This document shows, in pieces, positions 26,478 to 35,656 of a stretch of DNA of 64,000 nucleotides (positions are counted from its first letter, which is position 1; each line of letters begins with the position of its first letter). Made by a program: the position numbers and the translations under genes. The notes below the pieces were generated by a model. The model worked only from the letters and a program-made list of their open reading frames with translations, was not told the DNA's origin and did not search any database. The DNA lies in the NCBI GenBank assembly GCA_902587165.1, contig CACIKF010000005.1, positions 32,992 through 96,991 of the forward strand, given 5' to 3'. Source of the stretch: Puniceicoccaceae bacterium. GTDB taxonomy: Bacteria; Verrucomicrobiota; Verrucomicrobiia; Opitutales; Coraliomargaritaceae.

Positions 26478-28121
26478 ATGAGCAGGCAAGCAACTACCCG
26501 CAATCCAATAACTCGCGAAAGGTCTATTCTGCTAGGATTCGTCATTCAGCGTAAAGGCATCGATGGACGGATGGAAATCTCTGTCCGATGGGGCCGCTTA
26601 ATCGGGACCTTTGCTTTACTAGCTGTGCTCGGATGGTTTGCTCTAGCAGGTGCTCTTTATTTTCACTTCAAATACAATAAAGAATTCGATCAGGTCTCCT
26701 ACACTAAGATGCTGACCTTGCTGCCATTTGGTCTAGAAACTCACCGTGTGGAGATGGGCAACTACCACATTGAGCGCGGGCTATCAGAGATTAAAGAAGG
26801 TAATTACAGAGACGCCCTGCGACTCCTGCGTCTAGGCGTCTCTAGATCGCCAGCAAACTTAGAGGGTCGTCGTGTGCTAGCCGAATTTTACGAGATCGCC
26901 CTGAAACGCCATGATATTGCTGTGGATCAACTCCTCCAAGGTATAGAGCTAGGGGGCATTCAGGATGGTGAATACCTCAAAGCTACTCTACGCGTTTTAC
27001 TCCGCTACCAAATGGATGAGGATATCCAAAATCTTGCGAATAAATATTTACCTGAAGAACCAGAGCTGACAGATATTAATCGTACGCTGGCATTTGGCGC
27101 TGCCAACGCGAATTACCTTCGGGGCAATTACGATCTAGCAGAGGACTATATAATCGACTATAAGCTGCTGGAATCACTTGAAGGTGTTCTCCTTTCAGCT
27201 CAAATTAGCTGGGATCGAGGTAGCAAGATAGCCGCAATGACTAAGATGGAGTATTCCATTGAAAAGTTTCCAAATTCGGAGCCCCTTCTCATGCAACTAA
27301 GTCGTTATCACCGCGAGCTAGGCGAAATCGAAGAGGCACGTCGCTATGCGATTCTGCGTAACGTGAGTGACCCACTCAGCGCCGCGCCGCGCCTCGAACT
27401 ACTATATATTTATAACAAATCTGAGGACTTTGAACGCGAGCAAATCGAAACACAACGGATGCTTCAACAGTTCCGTAATGATGAACCAGCACTACAATCC
27501 CTTGCTAACTTTGCAGCAGACACCGGTAACATCGAACTTGCTCGCCGCACTTACGAGGAAGCACTTGAGAACGAGTTCGCCATCGACGCCTTCGCGCTCT
27601 TGCTAATCGAAGCCCATTTGGTCGATAAAGACTATCAAGGCGCCCTCGACTTCTCCGAAGAACTCCTTAAGGAACGCCCTGACTGGCTAACACTGCGTTG
27701 GGCAATTTTTAGCAGTCTCCGCGCCATTGCTTCCTATGGTATCAATCGCCCAGACTTAGGAGAAATTTACCTCCAAGACTTTATCGACGAAGCAAGCAAC
27801 CAAGCGCAGACTTACATGGCAGTATCTCGTCGCTTCACTGACATTGATCGCGTCCAGCAAGCACGTACAATACTGACACTCGCCTATCAAAAGGCTCCAA
27901 CCAATCAAAAGATTCTATCAGAACTAATTCGCTCAGAGCTTTCCCTTGGCAATACAGAAAACTTAAGTCGTTTGCTCTCACGCTATCTTCAAATGCGCCG
28001 TCCTCAGATAGAACTCTTGACAGAAGCCTACAATAAACTGGGCAGTGATCGCTTCATTTTCACCCCGGATCGCCAGAGCCTGCTACTTCAGCTGAGAGCG
28101 ATCCTTCGCGAGAGATCGTAG
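26478..28121 (+). CDS. Membrane-anchored TPR protein
   Basis: The 547-residue protein has one membrane helix (about residues 42-65, LIGTFALLAVLGWFALAGAL) and then a long periplasmic or cytoplasmic array of TPR repeats, such as GNYRDALRLLRLGVSRSPAN, GEIEEARRYAILRNVSDPLS and KDYQGALDFSEELLKERPDW. It is divergent from the beta-barrel gene with a 180-base shared promoter region. TPR proteins of this form accompany many exopolysaccharide loci as assembly scaffolds, which is the inferred role here. No catalytic motif was seen. Confidence 0.8.
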   Translation: MSRQATTRNPITRERSILLGFVIQRKGIDGRMEISVRWGRLIGTFALLAVLGWFALAGALYFHFKYNKEFDQVSYTKMLTLLPFGLETHRVEMGNYHIERGLSEIKEGNYRDALRLLRLGVSRSPANLEGRRVLAEFYEIALKRHDIAVDQLLQGIELGGIQDGEYLKATLRVLLRYQMDEDIQNLANKYLPEEPELTDINRTLAFGAANANYLRGNYDLAEDYIIDYKLLESLEGVLLSAQISWDRGSKIAAMTKMEYSIEKFPNSEPLLMQLSRYHRELGEIEEARRYAILRNVSDPLSAAPRLELLYIYNKSEDFEREQIETQRMLQQFRNDEPALQSLANFAADTGNIELARRTYEEALENEFAIDAFALLLIEAHLVDKDYQGALDFSEELLKERPDWLTLRWAIFSSLRAIASYGINRPDLGEIYLQDFIDEASNQAQTYMAVSRRFTDIDRVQQARTILTLAYQKAPTNQKILSELIRSELSLGNTENLSRLLSRYLQMRRPQIELLTEAYNKLGSDRFIFTPDRQSLLLQLRAILRERS

Positions 28122-28172
28122 ACTAGTCTTGCTGACATGCAGTTCTGAGCCTAGACAATCAGGTCTTGCGTG

Positions 28173-29462
28173 CTAGAGTTGAGCTAACTCAACTGTTGCA
28201 GCAATCACTCGACGCCCGTCGACATCGTCAACAATGATGCTGAGGCCATAGCAGTTGAGTCGCTCGCCAGGTTCCGGAATGTGGCCTAGTTCGCCTGTGA
28301 TCAGACCACCAAAGGTAGAGACCTCCTCATTGTCGATTTCGATCTCCAGCTCCTGCTCGATGTCGTGGATGGGCGCCAGCCCTGAGATCCGAAAACGTCG
28401 TCCATCGCCAAGCATTACGATCTGCTCATCTTCGCTGTCGAATTCGTCCTGAATTTCGCCCACAAGCTCCTCAAGTATACTCTCCAAAGTGATCACACCG
28501 ACGTTTCCCCCAAACTCATCGACAGCAAGTGCCATGTGAAACTTCGCACGCAGCATCCGTTCAAGGGCCTCCTCAAGGGGGGTCTCAAGAGGAAAAACCG
28601 CAACATTACGCTTAAGCTTCATCAAATCAATTTCTGAGACTGGCTCACGCCAACGGAAAATATCCTTAATATGGATCAATCCAAGGCAGTCATCGAGATC
28701 ACCACGGCAAAGCGGATAGCGAGTATGCCCAGCCGACTTCATGGCTTCCAGGTTTTCTTTAATATCTAGATCTAGATCACAAACGACCACTTGACTACGC
28801 GGCAGCAAAATATCCTGCACTACTAGCTCCTGCATTTGCAATGTACGATTCACAATTTTCCGAATCACACCCGAAAGATGGCTGCTATCTTCACCCATTG
28901 CTCGTATTTGCACATCCACGTCTAGGGGATTCAGTTCATCATCGACATCTACACCGATACGGCGATAGAGGAACTTCTTCAGCATGCGGAAAAATAACAT
29001 GATCGGAAATGTTAAAAACTGAAAGGTCAGCAGAACACGATAAGAACGGCGAATCGCCTTGGACGGGTCACGCATTGCCAGACCACGAGGGAAAATCTCA
29101 GCAAAGAAAAAATGAACGGAAACCGCCAAGGTAAACGAAACTAGGACCACAATCCACCTATCTGGCGCAGCCGCTAGGTCAAAAAGGCTAAAAAAATCAG
29201 TGACCAGCGGCATTAGTAGAAGTCCCACCGCCACCGTGCAAAGTGTCTTACTAAAACGCACAACTCGCCCCGTCTGATCACTATTATCAATTAAGCGCGC
29301 CACGCCTAGAAGGTTCTTCAACTCATCCAGTTGCTCCTCGCTGGGTTTCCGATAGCGAAACTTCACAAGGCTAATCTCGCACATTACCAAAAAGGCGTGC
29401 AGTACGAGCATCAGCCCGACCGCTACAAATGAAATTAAAAAACTAATCCAAGCGTCACTCAT
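28173..29462 (-). CDS. CNNM/HlyC-CorC family membrane protein
   Basis: The 429-residue protein has a DUF21 (CNNM) membrane domain with helices near residues 5-30, 75-90, 100-125 and 145-165. Two CBS motifs follow (about 210-330, including VVQDILLPRSQVVVCDLD and MALAVDEFGGNVGVITLE), then a C-terminal CorC_HlyC domain (STFGGLITGELGHIPEPGE). Family members are linked to magnesium or other cation efflux; the older name is hemolysin-like. Its stop codon lies in a small hairpin (28177-28194). hisC ends 2 bases upstream, on the same strand. Confidence 0.92.
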   Translation of the reverse strand: MSDAWISFLISFVAVGLMLVLHAFLVMCEISLVKFRYRKPSEEQLDELKNLLGVARLIDNSDQTGRVVRFSKTLCTVAVGLLLMPLVTDFFSLFDLAAAPDRWIVVLVSFTLAVSVHFFFAEIFPRGLAMRDPSKAIRRSYRVLLTFQFLTFPIMLFFRMLKKFLYRRIGVDVDDELNPLDVDVQIRAMGEDSSHLSGVIRKIVNRTLQMQELVVQDILLPRSQVVVCDLDLDIKENLEAMKSAGHTRYPLCRGDLDDCLGLIHIKDIFRWREPVSEIDLMKLKRNVAVFPLETPLEEALERMLRAKFHMALAVDEFGGNVGVITLESILEELVGEIQDEFDSEDEQIVMLGDGRRFRISGLAPIHDIEQELEIEIDNEEVSTFGGLITGELGHIPEPGERLNCYGLSIIVDDVDGRRVIAATVELAQL

Positions 29463-29464
29463 AA

Positions 29465-30574
29465 TTAAACAGAAGCTTGTGAACTTTGCGTGATCTCACG
29501 GGTCGCTTCGAGCAGGCGCTCGTTCTCGGCTATCGTCCCGATGGTAATTCGGACAAATTCTGCCATACTGTAAGGTGTTAAAGGTCGCACAATGATACCC
29601 CTTTGCTGAAGCGCTTTAAAAAACATCCCGCTATCGCCAACCTTGCAAAGCACAAAGTTCGCTTGGCCACCAATCGTCGTGTAGCCTAGTGCTTGCATGC
29701 CCTCGACAAGCTGCTTCCGTCCTGATTCGTTAACTGAGCGGCACATATCGACAAATTTGTGATCACTCAGCGCCGCTGTCGCCGCCGCTTGAGCAACTAT
29801 ACTCACATTAAAAGGCTGACGCACACGTTGTAGCAACTGGATCAGTCTAGGGTCGCCGTATCCATAACCGACCCTCAAGCCGCCCAATCCATAGATCTTG
29901 GAAAAAGTTCGCAGGCATACAACCTTTCGTCCAGCTGCTATTTGTCCACGTAGATCTGGAGCACTTTCAAGATACTCAGCATAAGCTTCATCCAAGCAAA
30001 GAATCACATGCTCTGGCAACGACTCTGCCAGTTCGACTAGGTCAGCTTCCGTATTCGCCATCCCGGTAGGATTGTTCGGACTGGCCACAAACAACAGTCG
30101 CGTATGATCCGTGACCGCCGCACGCATCGCTTTGAGGTCATGACCAAAATCTAGCATAGGCACCTCAACCGGAGTTGCACCAAAAAGCTTAGCGACCAAT
30201 TTATAAACAATAAAGGCCTGCTCACCCATGACCACTTCTAGTCCAGGGCGCAGAAAGGCGTGCCCCAGTAGTTCGATGATCTCGTTTGAGCCGTTACCTA
30301 CGATAATGCTGTCCTTGTCCACACCTCTAACTTCAGCGACCGCCGCCCGCAGTTGACTACAAGCACCATCTGGATATAGATGCGCACTCTTTAGCGAAGC
30401 CTGCGCAGCCGCAATCGCCTTCGGCGACGCTCCAAGCGGATTTTCATTCGAGGCGAGTTTAGCAATCTGGGTAGGATCTAGTCCAAACTCCAGAGCAACA
30501 TACTCAATAGGTTTTCCGGGCTCATAGACCGGCTGTTCATGCACACCAGCATTCGCGAGTTCAGCGTAATTCAT
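29465..30574 (-). CDS. hisC: Histidinol-phosphate aminotransferase
   Basis: From the ATG at 30574 the enzyme is 369 residues. It shows class II aminotransferase marks: LASNENPLGASPKA, the NPTG loop (ASPNNPTGMANTE), LCLDEAYAEYL, and the PLP lysine in RTFSKIYGLGGLRVGY. It makes histidinol phosphate in histidine synthesis, though aromatic amino acids are possible substrates in this family. An earlier ATG at 30619 would add 15 residues not typical of the family. No other his genes are nearby. Confidence 0.92.
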   Translation of the reverse strand: MNYAELANAGVHEQPVYEPGKPIEYVALEFGLDPTQIAKLASNENPLGASPKAIAAAQASLKSAHLYPDGACSQLRAAVAEVRGVDKDSIIVGNGSNEIIELLGHAFLRPGLEVVMGEQAFIVYKLVAKLFGATPVEVPMLDFGHDLKAMRAAVTDHTRLLFVASPNNPTGMANTEADLVELAESLPEHVILCLDEAYAEYLESAPDLRGQIAAGRKVVCLRTFSKIYGLGGLRVGYGYGDPRLIQLLQRVRQPFNVSIVAQAAATAALSDHKFVDMCRSVNESGRKQLVEGMQALGYTTIGGQANFVLCKVGDSGMFFKALQQRGIIVRPLTPYSMAEFVRITIGTIAENERLLEATREITQSSQASV

Positions 30575-30637
30575 TATAAGACTCTTTGAACTTGCCTCCC
30601 TTAAACTCGATTGCAACAAAACAAAGCTTAAGTAATC

Positions 30638-31531
30638 ATGAAGATTTTACTCACTGGTTCCTCCGGACTCCTCGGCCATGCATATGCGCTGGCCGCTGTC
30701 CGCCGTGGCCACACCGTCACCGCACTTTATCACCAAAACCGGCCAATTGCCGACGGTCTAGCAAAGATGATCCAGCTTGACGCATCAGAACCTGAAGAGC
30801 TAACCAAGATCGCGATTGAACTCTGGCCAGACGCCATCGTCAATTGTGCTGCTATTTCAAACGCCACCTCAGTCGAAGCCGACGCGATGCGGGCCGAAAA
30901 GATCAACGTCGCCCTGCCCCGCCTACTCGCACAACTTTCAACCCACCTCGGCGCGCGCTTACTCCACGTCTCCACAGATATGGTTTTCGACGGCCAATCT
31001 GAGCAGCCCTATCGCTCGACCGACATGCCCGCGCCAACTAATCTCTACGGACAAACCAAACTCATGGCTGAGCGCGAGGTGCTCGAGCACAACCCCGAAG
31101 ATCCAGTTGTCCTCCGCATCCCTATTCTCATGGGCAACAGTCCTGGCGGCCGACGTAGCTTACACGAGAAACTGATCGCCGTGATCCAAGCTGGCAAAAA
31201 GCCAAAGCTATTCTGCGATGAAATGCGCCAACCCTGCTCCGCTTCCAATGTGGCCGAAGTTCTTCTCGAACTGACCGAACGCCGCGACCTCCATGGCCTT
31301 TTTCACTGGGCCGGCAGCGAAACTCTCAGTCGCTTCGAAATGGGACAACGCATCTTGAAGCACTTCGGCCTGCCGCTCGACGCTATCGAGTCTGCCTGCC
31401 GAGACGACGACTCTAGGCCCGCTAGGCTGACTTTTGACCTGAACCCCATCGTCTCCAAACTCAAAACCAAACCCATCGACTTCGCGGCGCAACTCGATGA
31501 GCTTACCAGTATCGAGCCGCTCAACGCTTAA
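30638..31531 (+). CDS. RmlD-like sugar-nucleotide reductase (extended SDR)
   Basis: The 297-residue protein has the nucleotide-binding motif TGSSGLLGHAYA at the N-terminus, AIVNCAAISNATSVEAD, then STDMVFDG and the catalytic YGQTK (Tyr-x-x-x-Lys). These match the dTDP-4-dehydrorhamnose reductase family in the extended short-chain dehydrogenase group. Without rmlA, rmlB or rmlC next to it, rhamnose synthesis is not proven. It may act on another sugar nucleotide or on a related target. Confidence 0.85.
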   Translation: MKILLTGSSGLLGHAYALAAVRRGHTVTALYHQNRPIADGLAKMIQLDASEPEELTKIAIELWPDAIVNCAAISNATSVEADAMRAEKINVALPRLLAQLSTHLGARLLHVSTDMVFDGQSEQPYRSTDMPAPTNLYGQTKLMAEREVLEHNPEDPVVLRIPILMGNSPGGRRSLHEKLIAVIQAGKKPKLFCDEMRQPCSASNVAEVLLELTERRDLHGLFHWAGSETLSRFEMGQRILKHFGLPLDAIESACRDDDSRPARLTFDLNPIVSKLKTKPIDFAAQLDELTSIEPLNA

Positions 31532-31574
31532 AGCGTAGCGTGCTACGTAATAGAGCACGCATGCCAAGTAATTA

Positions 31575-32318
31575 ATGCTTATCGCCCTTCCTAATGCCTT
31601 CGGTGACGCCGCAACCAACATGGCGATAGACGCCGCGCTGCTTGCACACATGCCCGTTGGCCTTGCCGCCTTTCGCCACTATGGCTGGCAAGAACCAGCC
31701 GCCACGTTTGGCTACACACAACAATACCACAAAGTAGTAACTGAGCTTGCCTCAGGCTATGCGCCTATCGAGCCGGCAGAGGTCAGAACCACCCTCACTC
31801 GCCGCATGACTGGCGGCGGCATCGTCGACCATCGCAACGACTGGACATACTCACTCATTCTAAACAGCTCCGTTTCTGCCGCTTCGACCCCAGCGACCGA
31901 TCTCTACGCGCAAATCCATCACGCAATCAGCTTGTCGCTCGATAAGATCGGCATCGACAGTCGCCTCGCCCCCTGTCCACGACACTGCAAAGAGACCCCC
32001 GTCGCCAGTGAGATACCAACTCACTGCTTTATCACTCCCGCAGCCAACGACGTGCTACGCCCTGATGGCCAAAAAATCGCTGGAGCCGCCATGAAAAGGT
32101 CTCGCCAAGGCCTTCTAATCCAAGGCTCACTTGACCGCAGCAGCCTTCCCGGAACTTTAAACTTCATTAGCTTTCAAAACCACCTAGTCGATCACCTAGC
32201 CAGTATCTTGAATCTAGAGCTTAGCGAGCTTGAAGACATCCGCCCTCTCTTCAAAAGCGAACGGATCGAGCTTGAAAAACAACGCTTCGCTGGCGACGCA
32301 TGGAACCGTCGCCGGTGA
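31575..32318 (+). CDS. Lipoate-protein ligase A family protein
   Basis: The 247-residue protein has the LplA/LipB/BPL fold marks. TRRMTGGGIVDHRNDWTYSLI is the ligand-binding loop, and GQKIAGAAMKRSRQGLLIQGSL contains the conserved Lys that contacts the acyl-adenylate. It could attach lipoate or transfer octanoate to lipoyl domains, and homologues differ in this. The C-terminal domain of E. coli LplA is absent. It follows the RmlD-like gene by 43 bases. Confidence 0.82.
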   Translation: MLIALPNAFGDAATNMAIDAALLAHMPVGLAAFRHYGWQEPAATFGYTQQYHKVVTELASGYAPIEPAEVRTTLTRRMTGGGIVDHRNDWTYSLILNSSVSAASTPATDLYAQIHHAISLSLDKIGIDSRLAPCPRHCKETPVASEIPTHCFITPAANDVLRPDGQKIAGAAMKRSRQGLLIQGSLDRSSLPGTLNFISFQNHLVDHLASILNLELSELEDIRPLFKSERIELEKQRFAGDAWNRRR

Positions 32319-32440
32319 CCGCGCTTCAAAAACTTTGATTTAAAAAGTCAATGAACTTGATGCTGTGATACAAGGTCGCTATATATTAAAATTAGCGATT
32401 TAGCCAAAAGCTTCTGCAACGCTTAGCTTTTCTAAATTTA

Positions 32441-32446
32441 GAGGAG
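32441..32446 (+). promoter_or_regulatory. Shine-Dalgarno box before a TTG start
   Basis: GAGGAG lies 8 bases before the TTG at 32455. Almost no other gene in this window has such a box, so it decides the start of the following gene. A 7-base inverted repeat, AAAAGCT / AGCTTTT (32406-32412 and 32425-32431), lies just upstream. Confidence 0.55.
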
Positions 32447-32454
32447 ATTAGGGC

Positions 32455-32880
32455 TTGAATGAAACTCGACAAAACAACCAGGCCGCTCACTATAATGGCA
32501 TGTATACTTGGAGCAGATGCCGTTATCTGATTGCTGTGATCGTAATTCTGATGGCCAGCCTTAGCTCTGTTCATTCCTATGAGCAAGGTAGCTATTTCGT
32601 TTTTGATATCATCGAATCTGCGGAGGCAACCCCTACCAAAGGTCGCCTAGCAATTCCCGCGGAAGCCCTCGCTCAAGCCAAGACAAAGACCGCGACGGCT
32701 GTAGAAATCGAACGCAGCGAATTTGAGATCGACTTCAAGGAAACCATTCATCCCAAAACTTCAGCAGACTCAGCCTTCGAATCGGATCCTATGGCCAAAA
32801 TAGAAACTTTCACCAAACCCACAAAATTCAGAACAAAAGCCTTCGACTCAGGAAGTAGCAAATCGGTCTTTGGCGAATAA
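32455..32880 (+). CDS. Hypothetical exported or membrane-anchored protein
   Basis: Not recognised. The 141-residue product from the TTG at 32455 has a hydrophobic segment at about residues 24-40 (YLIAVIVILMASLSSVHS) that could be a signal peptide. A polar Lys/Thr/Ala-rich region without Cys follows. The strong GAGGAG box favours this start; from the internal ATG at 32500 the segment would be a classic signal. It is convergent with nth, and only 4 bases separate the two stops. Confidence 0.6.
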   Translation: MNETRQNNQAAHYNGMYTWSRCRYLIAVIVILMASLSSVHSYEQGSYFVFDIIESAEATPTKGRLAIPAEALAQAKTKTATAVEIERSEFEIDFKETIHPKTSADSAFESDPMAKIETFTKPTKFRTKAFDSGSSKSVFGE

Positions 32881-32884
32881 AAGC

Positions 32885-33538
32885 TCAAGTCTTTTGGGTC
32901 TTCTTTGCATTTTTTCGATCTGGATAAACTGAACGGCAAATCGGGCAAACCCTACCGTCGCAACCACGCGCAGTGCAATATTCACGACCATAGAAAATGA
33001 TCTGAAGATGTAAATCATTCCATCTTGACTCAGGAAAAAGCCGTTTTAAATCACGCTCAGTTTGCACGACGTTTTTGCCGCTCGTCAGCCCCCAACGCTG
33101 AGCTAGGCGATGGATGTGTGTATCAACAGGAAAGGATGGCACGCCAAAGGCTTGAGCCATCACGACCGAAGCCGTTTTGTGACCGACCGCTGGGAGTGCT
33201 TCCAGCGCCTTGATATCAGCAGGTACTTCACCCCCGTGCTCATCAAGTAGGATTTGCGAAAGTCCCGCGATACCCTTCGATTTCATCGGCGAGAGCCCAC
33301 ACGGGCGGATAATTTCTTGAATTTCTTCGACCGAAAGCTTCACCATGTCTCGAGGCGTATCCGCTCGTGCGAAGAGCAAAGGTGTGATTTGATTGACCCT
33401 TACATCCGTGCATTGAGCCGAAAGCAGGACCGCTATAAGAAGCGTGTAAGGGTCTTTATGATCCAATGGAATCGGCGTCTCAGGGTAGAGCTGCTGCAGG
33501 CGATTTTGGATGTAAGCGGCGCGTTCTTTTCGAAGCAT
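32885..33538 (-). CDS. nth: Endonuclease III (DNA glycosylase/AP lyase)
   Basis: The 217-residue base-excision enzyme removes oxidised pyrimidines. The helix-hairpin-helix LPAVGHKTASVV carries catalytic Lys121, and Asp139 lies in FPVDTHIHR. Four C-terminal Cys (188, 193, 198, 201) could hold the iron-sulphur cluster, but their spacing is 4-4-2 rather than the usual 6-2-5. It is divergent from holB, with 66 bases between starts. Confidence 0.93.
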   Translation of the reverse strand: MLRKERAAYIQNRLQQLYPETPIPLDHKDPYTLLIAVLLSAQCTDVRVNQITPLLFARADTPRDMVKLSVEEIQEIIRPCGLSPMKSKGIAGLSQILLDEHGGEVPADIKALEALPAVGHKTASVVMAQAFGVPSFPVDTHIHRLAQRWGLTSGKNVVQTERDLKRLFPESRWNDLHLQIIFYGREYCTARGCDGRVCPICRSVYPDRKNAKKTQKT

Positions 33539-33604
33539 GAGACAAAGAGGATGTGGTTGCTACTTGCCCAAGGTGTAAACTTTGCCCAGAAATGTAAATC
33601 ACTG

Positions 33605-34582
33605 ATGAGCGAAAGATCCATAACACTCTCTGAATCACTCCCCGAATTACTGCGCGGGACACGCGCCGTCGAAGTACTCGAACGCTCGCTCACACGGAAT
33701 CGGCTCGGGCACGGCATACTCCTACACGGCGATAGCTTTGATAGCCTAGAAATAATTGTGCGCGCAATCGCGGCGCATCTTCTCAACACCAAACGCGATC
33801 CATTTGAGCACGCCGACTGCTTCACCCTACGACCCAGCGGCAAGGCGCGTCTGATCAAGGTAGGTAAAACCGAAGACAGTAATACCATGCGCAAGCTGGT
33901 CATCGATATTGCAAAAAGCGCCAATCAAGGTGGACGCAAAGTCGGCATCGTGATCGAAGCCGACCGAATGAACGCCGCCTCGGCCAACGCCTTCCTAAAA
34001 ACCCTAGAAGAACCTCCTGCGGGCACGACTCTTTTTCTATTGACGACGCGCCCCTACGACCTGCTCGACACTATACGAAGCCGTTGCCTCAATTTTCGTA
34101 TCCCTGCTACGATCGAAACCATTCAGCATCCAGATTGGGCATCATGGGTCGTGGCCTACCGCGAGTGGCTAGGTTGCCTCCTGCAAGGCCCCAATAAAAA
34201 AACAATCCCTCACATTGTGATGGGTGCCTACGGTCTAAATGCTCGCTTTCAAAGCATCCTTAAAGCGATGACATCTGAAGCTTGGAAGATACAAAAGGAA
34301 GCCCTCCCTGACCACGTGACCGCCGATGAGAAGGACGCGATGGAAGTCGGTCTAAGCAAAGGCTATCGCAAACAACTGTTCGGCGAGATCGAAAAGGCCA
34401 CAGCTGGATTTGCCCGTGAAGTCGAAGCACTCAACAAAGGCGAACTCCCCACTAGTGCCCTCTACCGAGCGACTGAAGCACTAGAACGCTCGGCAGGACT
34501 TATGGAGATCAACTTCAACCAGGCGGCCGCCCTAGAGCTCTTCTTTTTAAGTTCATTGAGAATTTGGTCGCTCGCTAGATAA
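33605..34582 (+). CDS. holB: DNA polymerase III delta-prime-like clamp loader subunit
   Basis: From the ATG at 33605 the product is 325 residues. It has the AAA+ clamp-loader layout: GHGILLHGDSFDSLEII in place of a working P-loop, then GIVIEADRMNAASANAFLKTLEEPP, and the arginine-finger TIRSRC motif. Loss of the GKT residues is normal for delta-prime. The frame is open to 33254, but that part lies antisense to nth and is a shadow. The C-terminal domain lacks a recognisable family pattern, so HolB is the best but not the only reading. Confidence 0.82.
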   Translation: MSERSITLSESLPELLRGTRAVEVLERSLTRNRLGHGILLHGDSFDSLEIIVRAIAAHLLNTKRDPFEHADCFTLRPSGKARLIKVGKTEDSNTMRKLVIDIAKSANQGGRKVGIVIEADRMNAASANAFLKTLEEPPAGTTLFLLTTRPYDLLDTIRSRCLNFRIPATIETIQHPDWASWVVAYREWLGCLLQGPNKKTIPHIVMGAYGLNARFQSILKAMTSEAWKIQKEALPDHVTADEKDAMEVGLSKGYRKQLFGEIEKATAGFAREVEALNKGELPTSALYRATEALERSAGLMEINFNQAAALELFFLSSLRIWSLAR

Positions 34583-34690
34583 CTCATAGACTATTAACTC
34601 TTTGCTTCCTTAATCCTAATTTACAAGAATGTAACATCAAGATGACTAGTCAGAATAAGACTTTGTTCATTTAAGCATTTTTTCTACAAA

Positions 34691-35350
34691 ATGTGTGGTC
34701 GCTATACATTACATGCCAATAAAAAAGCGCTGGCCGATGCCATCGCACTCGCGCTGCCCGAAGACTACAAGCCAAACTACAATATTGGCCCGGGTCGCGA
34801 AACCTTAAGTATCGCCACTCGCGAAAATGTGCAAGTCGCATCAACGATGATGCACTGGGGACTCCGCACACCCCAAAATTTCCATATTAATGCCCGTATC
34901 GAAACCGCAAATACAGCGCCTCGCTTTCGCGAAAGTTGGCATGCGTATCGTTGCCTGCTTCCCGCCAACGGATTTTACGAGTGGTATCAAGATGGCATCA
35001 CTAAGCAACCCTACTATATCTATCCACCGCAAGATACTTTGCACTACTTCGCTGGGCTCTGGTTTCCGTCGACCGGCTACGAATCGCCACCCTCTTTTGT
35101 CATTCTAACAACTAAAGCTAACACTTCGATCCGTAGCATTCACGAACGTATGCCCGTGATCTTAATGCAGAAAAGCCAGGTTTCTTGGCTGGACGGCACA
35201 CTCAACACAAGAGACGTTCAATCGCTAGCTAGCAAAGTGATTCTAGAGAAACATACCGTTTCCCGCCGTGTCAACAGTGTCCAAAATGAAGACAGTCGCC
35301 TCATCGAAGCGACCACTCCCCTCACAGATGACCAGATGATGTTTTTTTGA
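34691..35350 (+). CDS. SRAP/YedK (HMCES-like) abasic-site shielding protein
   Basis: The 219-residue protein begins MCGRYT, where Cys2 forms a crosslink to abasic sites in single-stranded DNA after removal of Met1. Other family marks are NARIETANTAPRFRE, RCLLPANGFYEW with the active-site Glu, and the catalytic His in IHERMPVIL. Length is usual. It protects abasic sites during replication. It stands alone, 108 bases after holB. Confidence 0.95.
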   Translation: MCGRYTLHANKKALADAIALALPEDYKPNYNIGPGRETLSIATRENVQVASTMMHWGLRTPQNFHINARIETANTAPRFRESWHAYRCLLPANGFYEWYQDGITKQPYYIYPPQDTLHYFAGLWFPSTGYESPPSFVILTTKANTSIRSIHERMPVILMQKSQVSWLDGTLNTRDVQSLASKVILEKHTVSRRVNSVQNEDSRLIEATTPLTDDQMMFF

Positions 35351-35656
35351 TTGGTATACGAGACTTGAGTTACATATACCTCACCCACACGTAGCATAAA
35401 GGGAATCTTTTAATACCCTCGACCCGAACCGCTTCTACTAGAAAAATCCTTGCCAACGGCGACAACCGGAAGTCCTAAAATAAGATTATAACGATCCCCT
35501 CACCATTTTTCAAACTCGCCATGACCGTATCCTGCTGATTATCGTAACCCCTATTCAATCTATCAGCAGCGAGCAATTAAGATCAGAAGAATACTACTCG
35601 AGCTTTTCTAAACCGCCGTTCTCGCTGCATAAACTTAGAAGCTTTTACCTACAAGC
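35351..35656. other. Gene-free stretch of 306 bases
   Basis: No coding frame with a usable start, no RNA gene and no strong hairpin was seen. One plus-strand frame is open for about 55 codons up to the next gene's ATG, but it lacks ATG, GTG or TTG starts. The stretch presumably holds the promoter of the following hydrolase. Confidence 0.4.

Noticed and set aside
28177..28194. AGTTGAG/CTCAACT hairpin as a terminator of the CNNM gene
   Set aside because: It overlaps the coding end and has no T-run on the minus strand.
33254..33604. Long open frame ahead of the clamp-loader ATG
   Set aside because: It lies antisense to nth and has no family pattern; the clamp-loader homology begins at the ATG at 33605.
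35490..35656. Open frame ending on the ATGA of the MBL gene
   Set aside because: It has no ATG, GTG or TTG start and no protein-like pattern.
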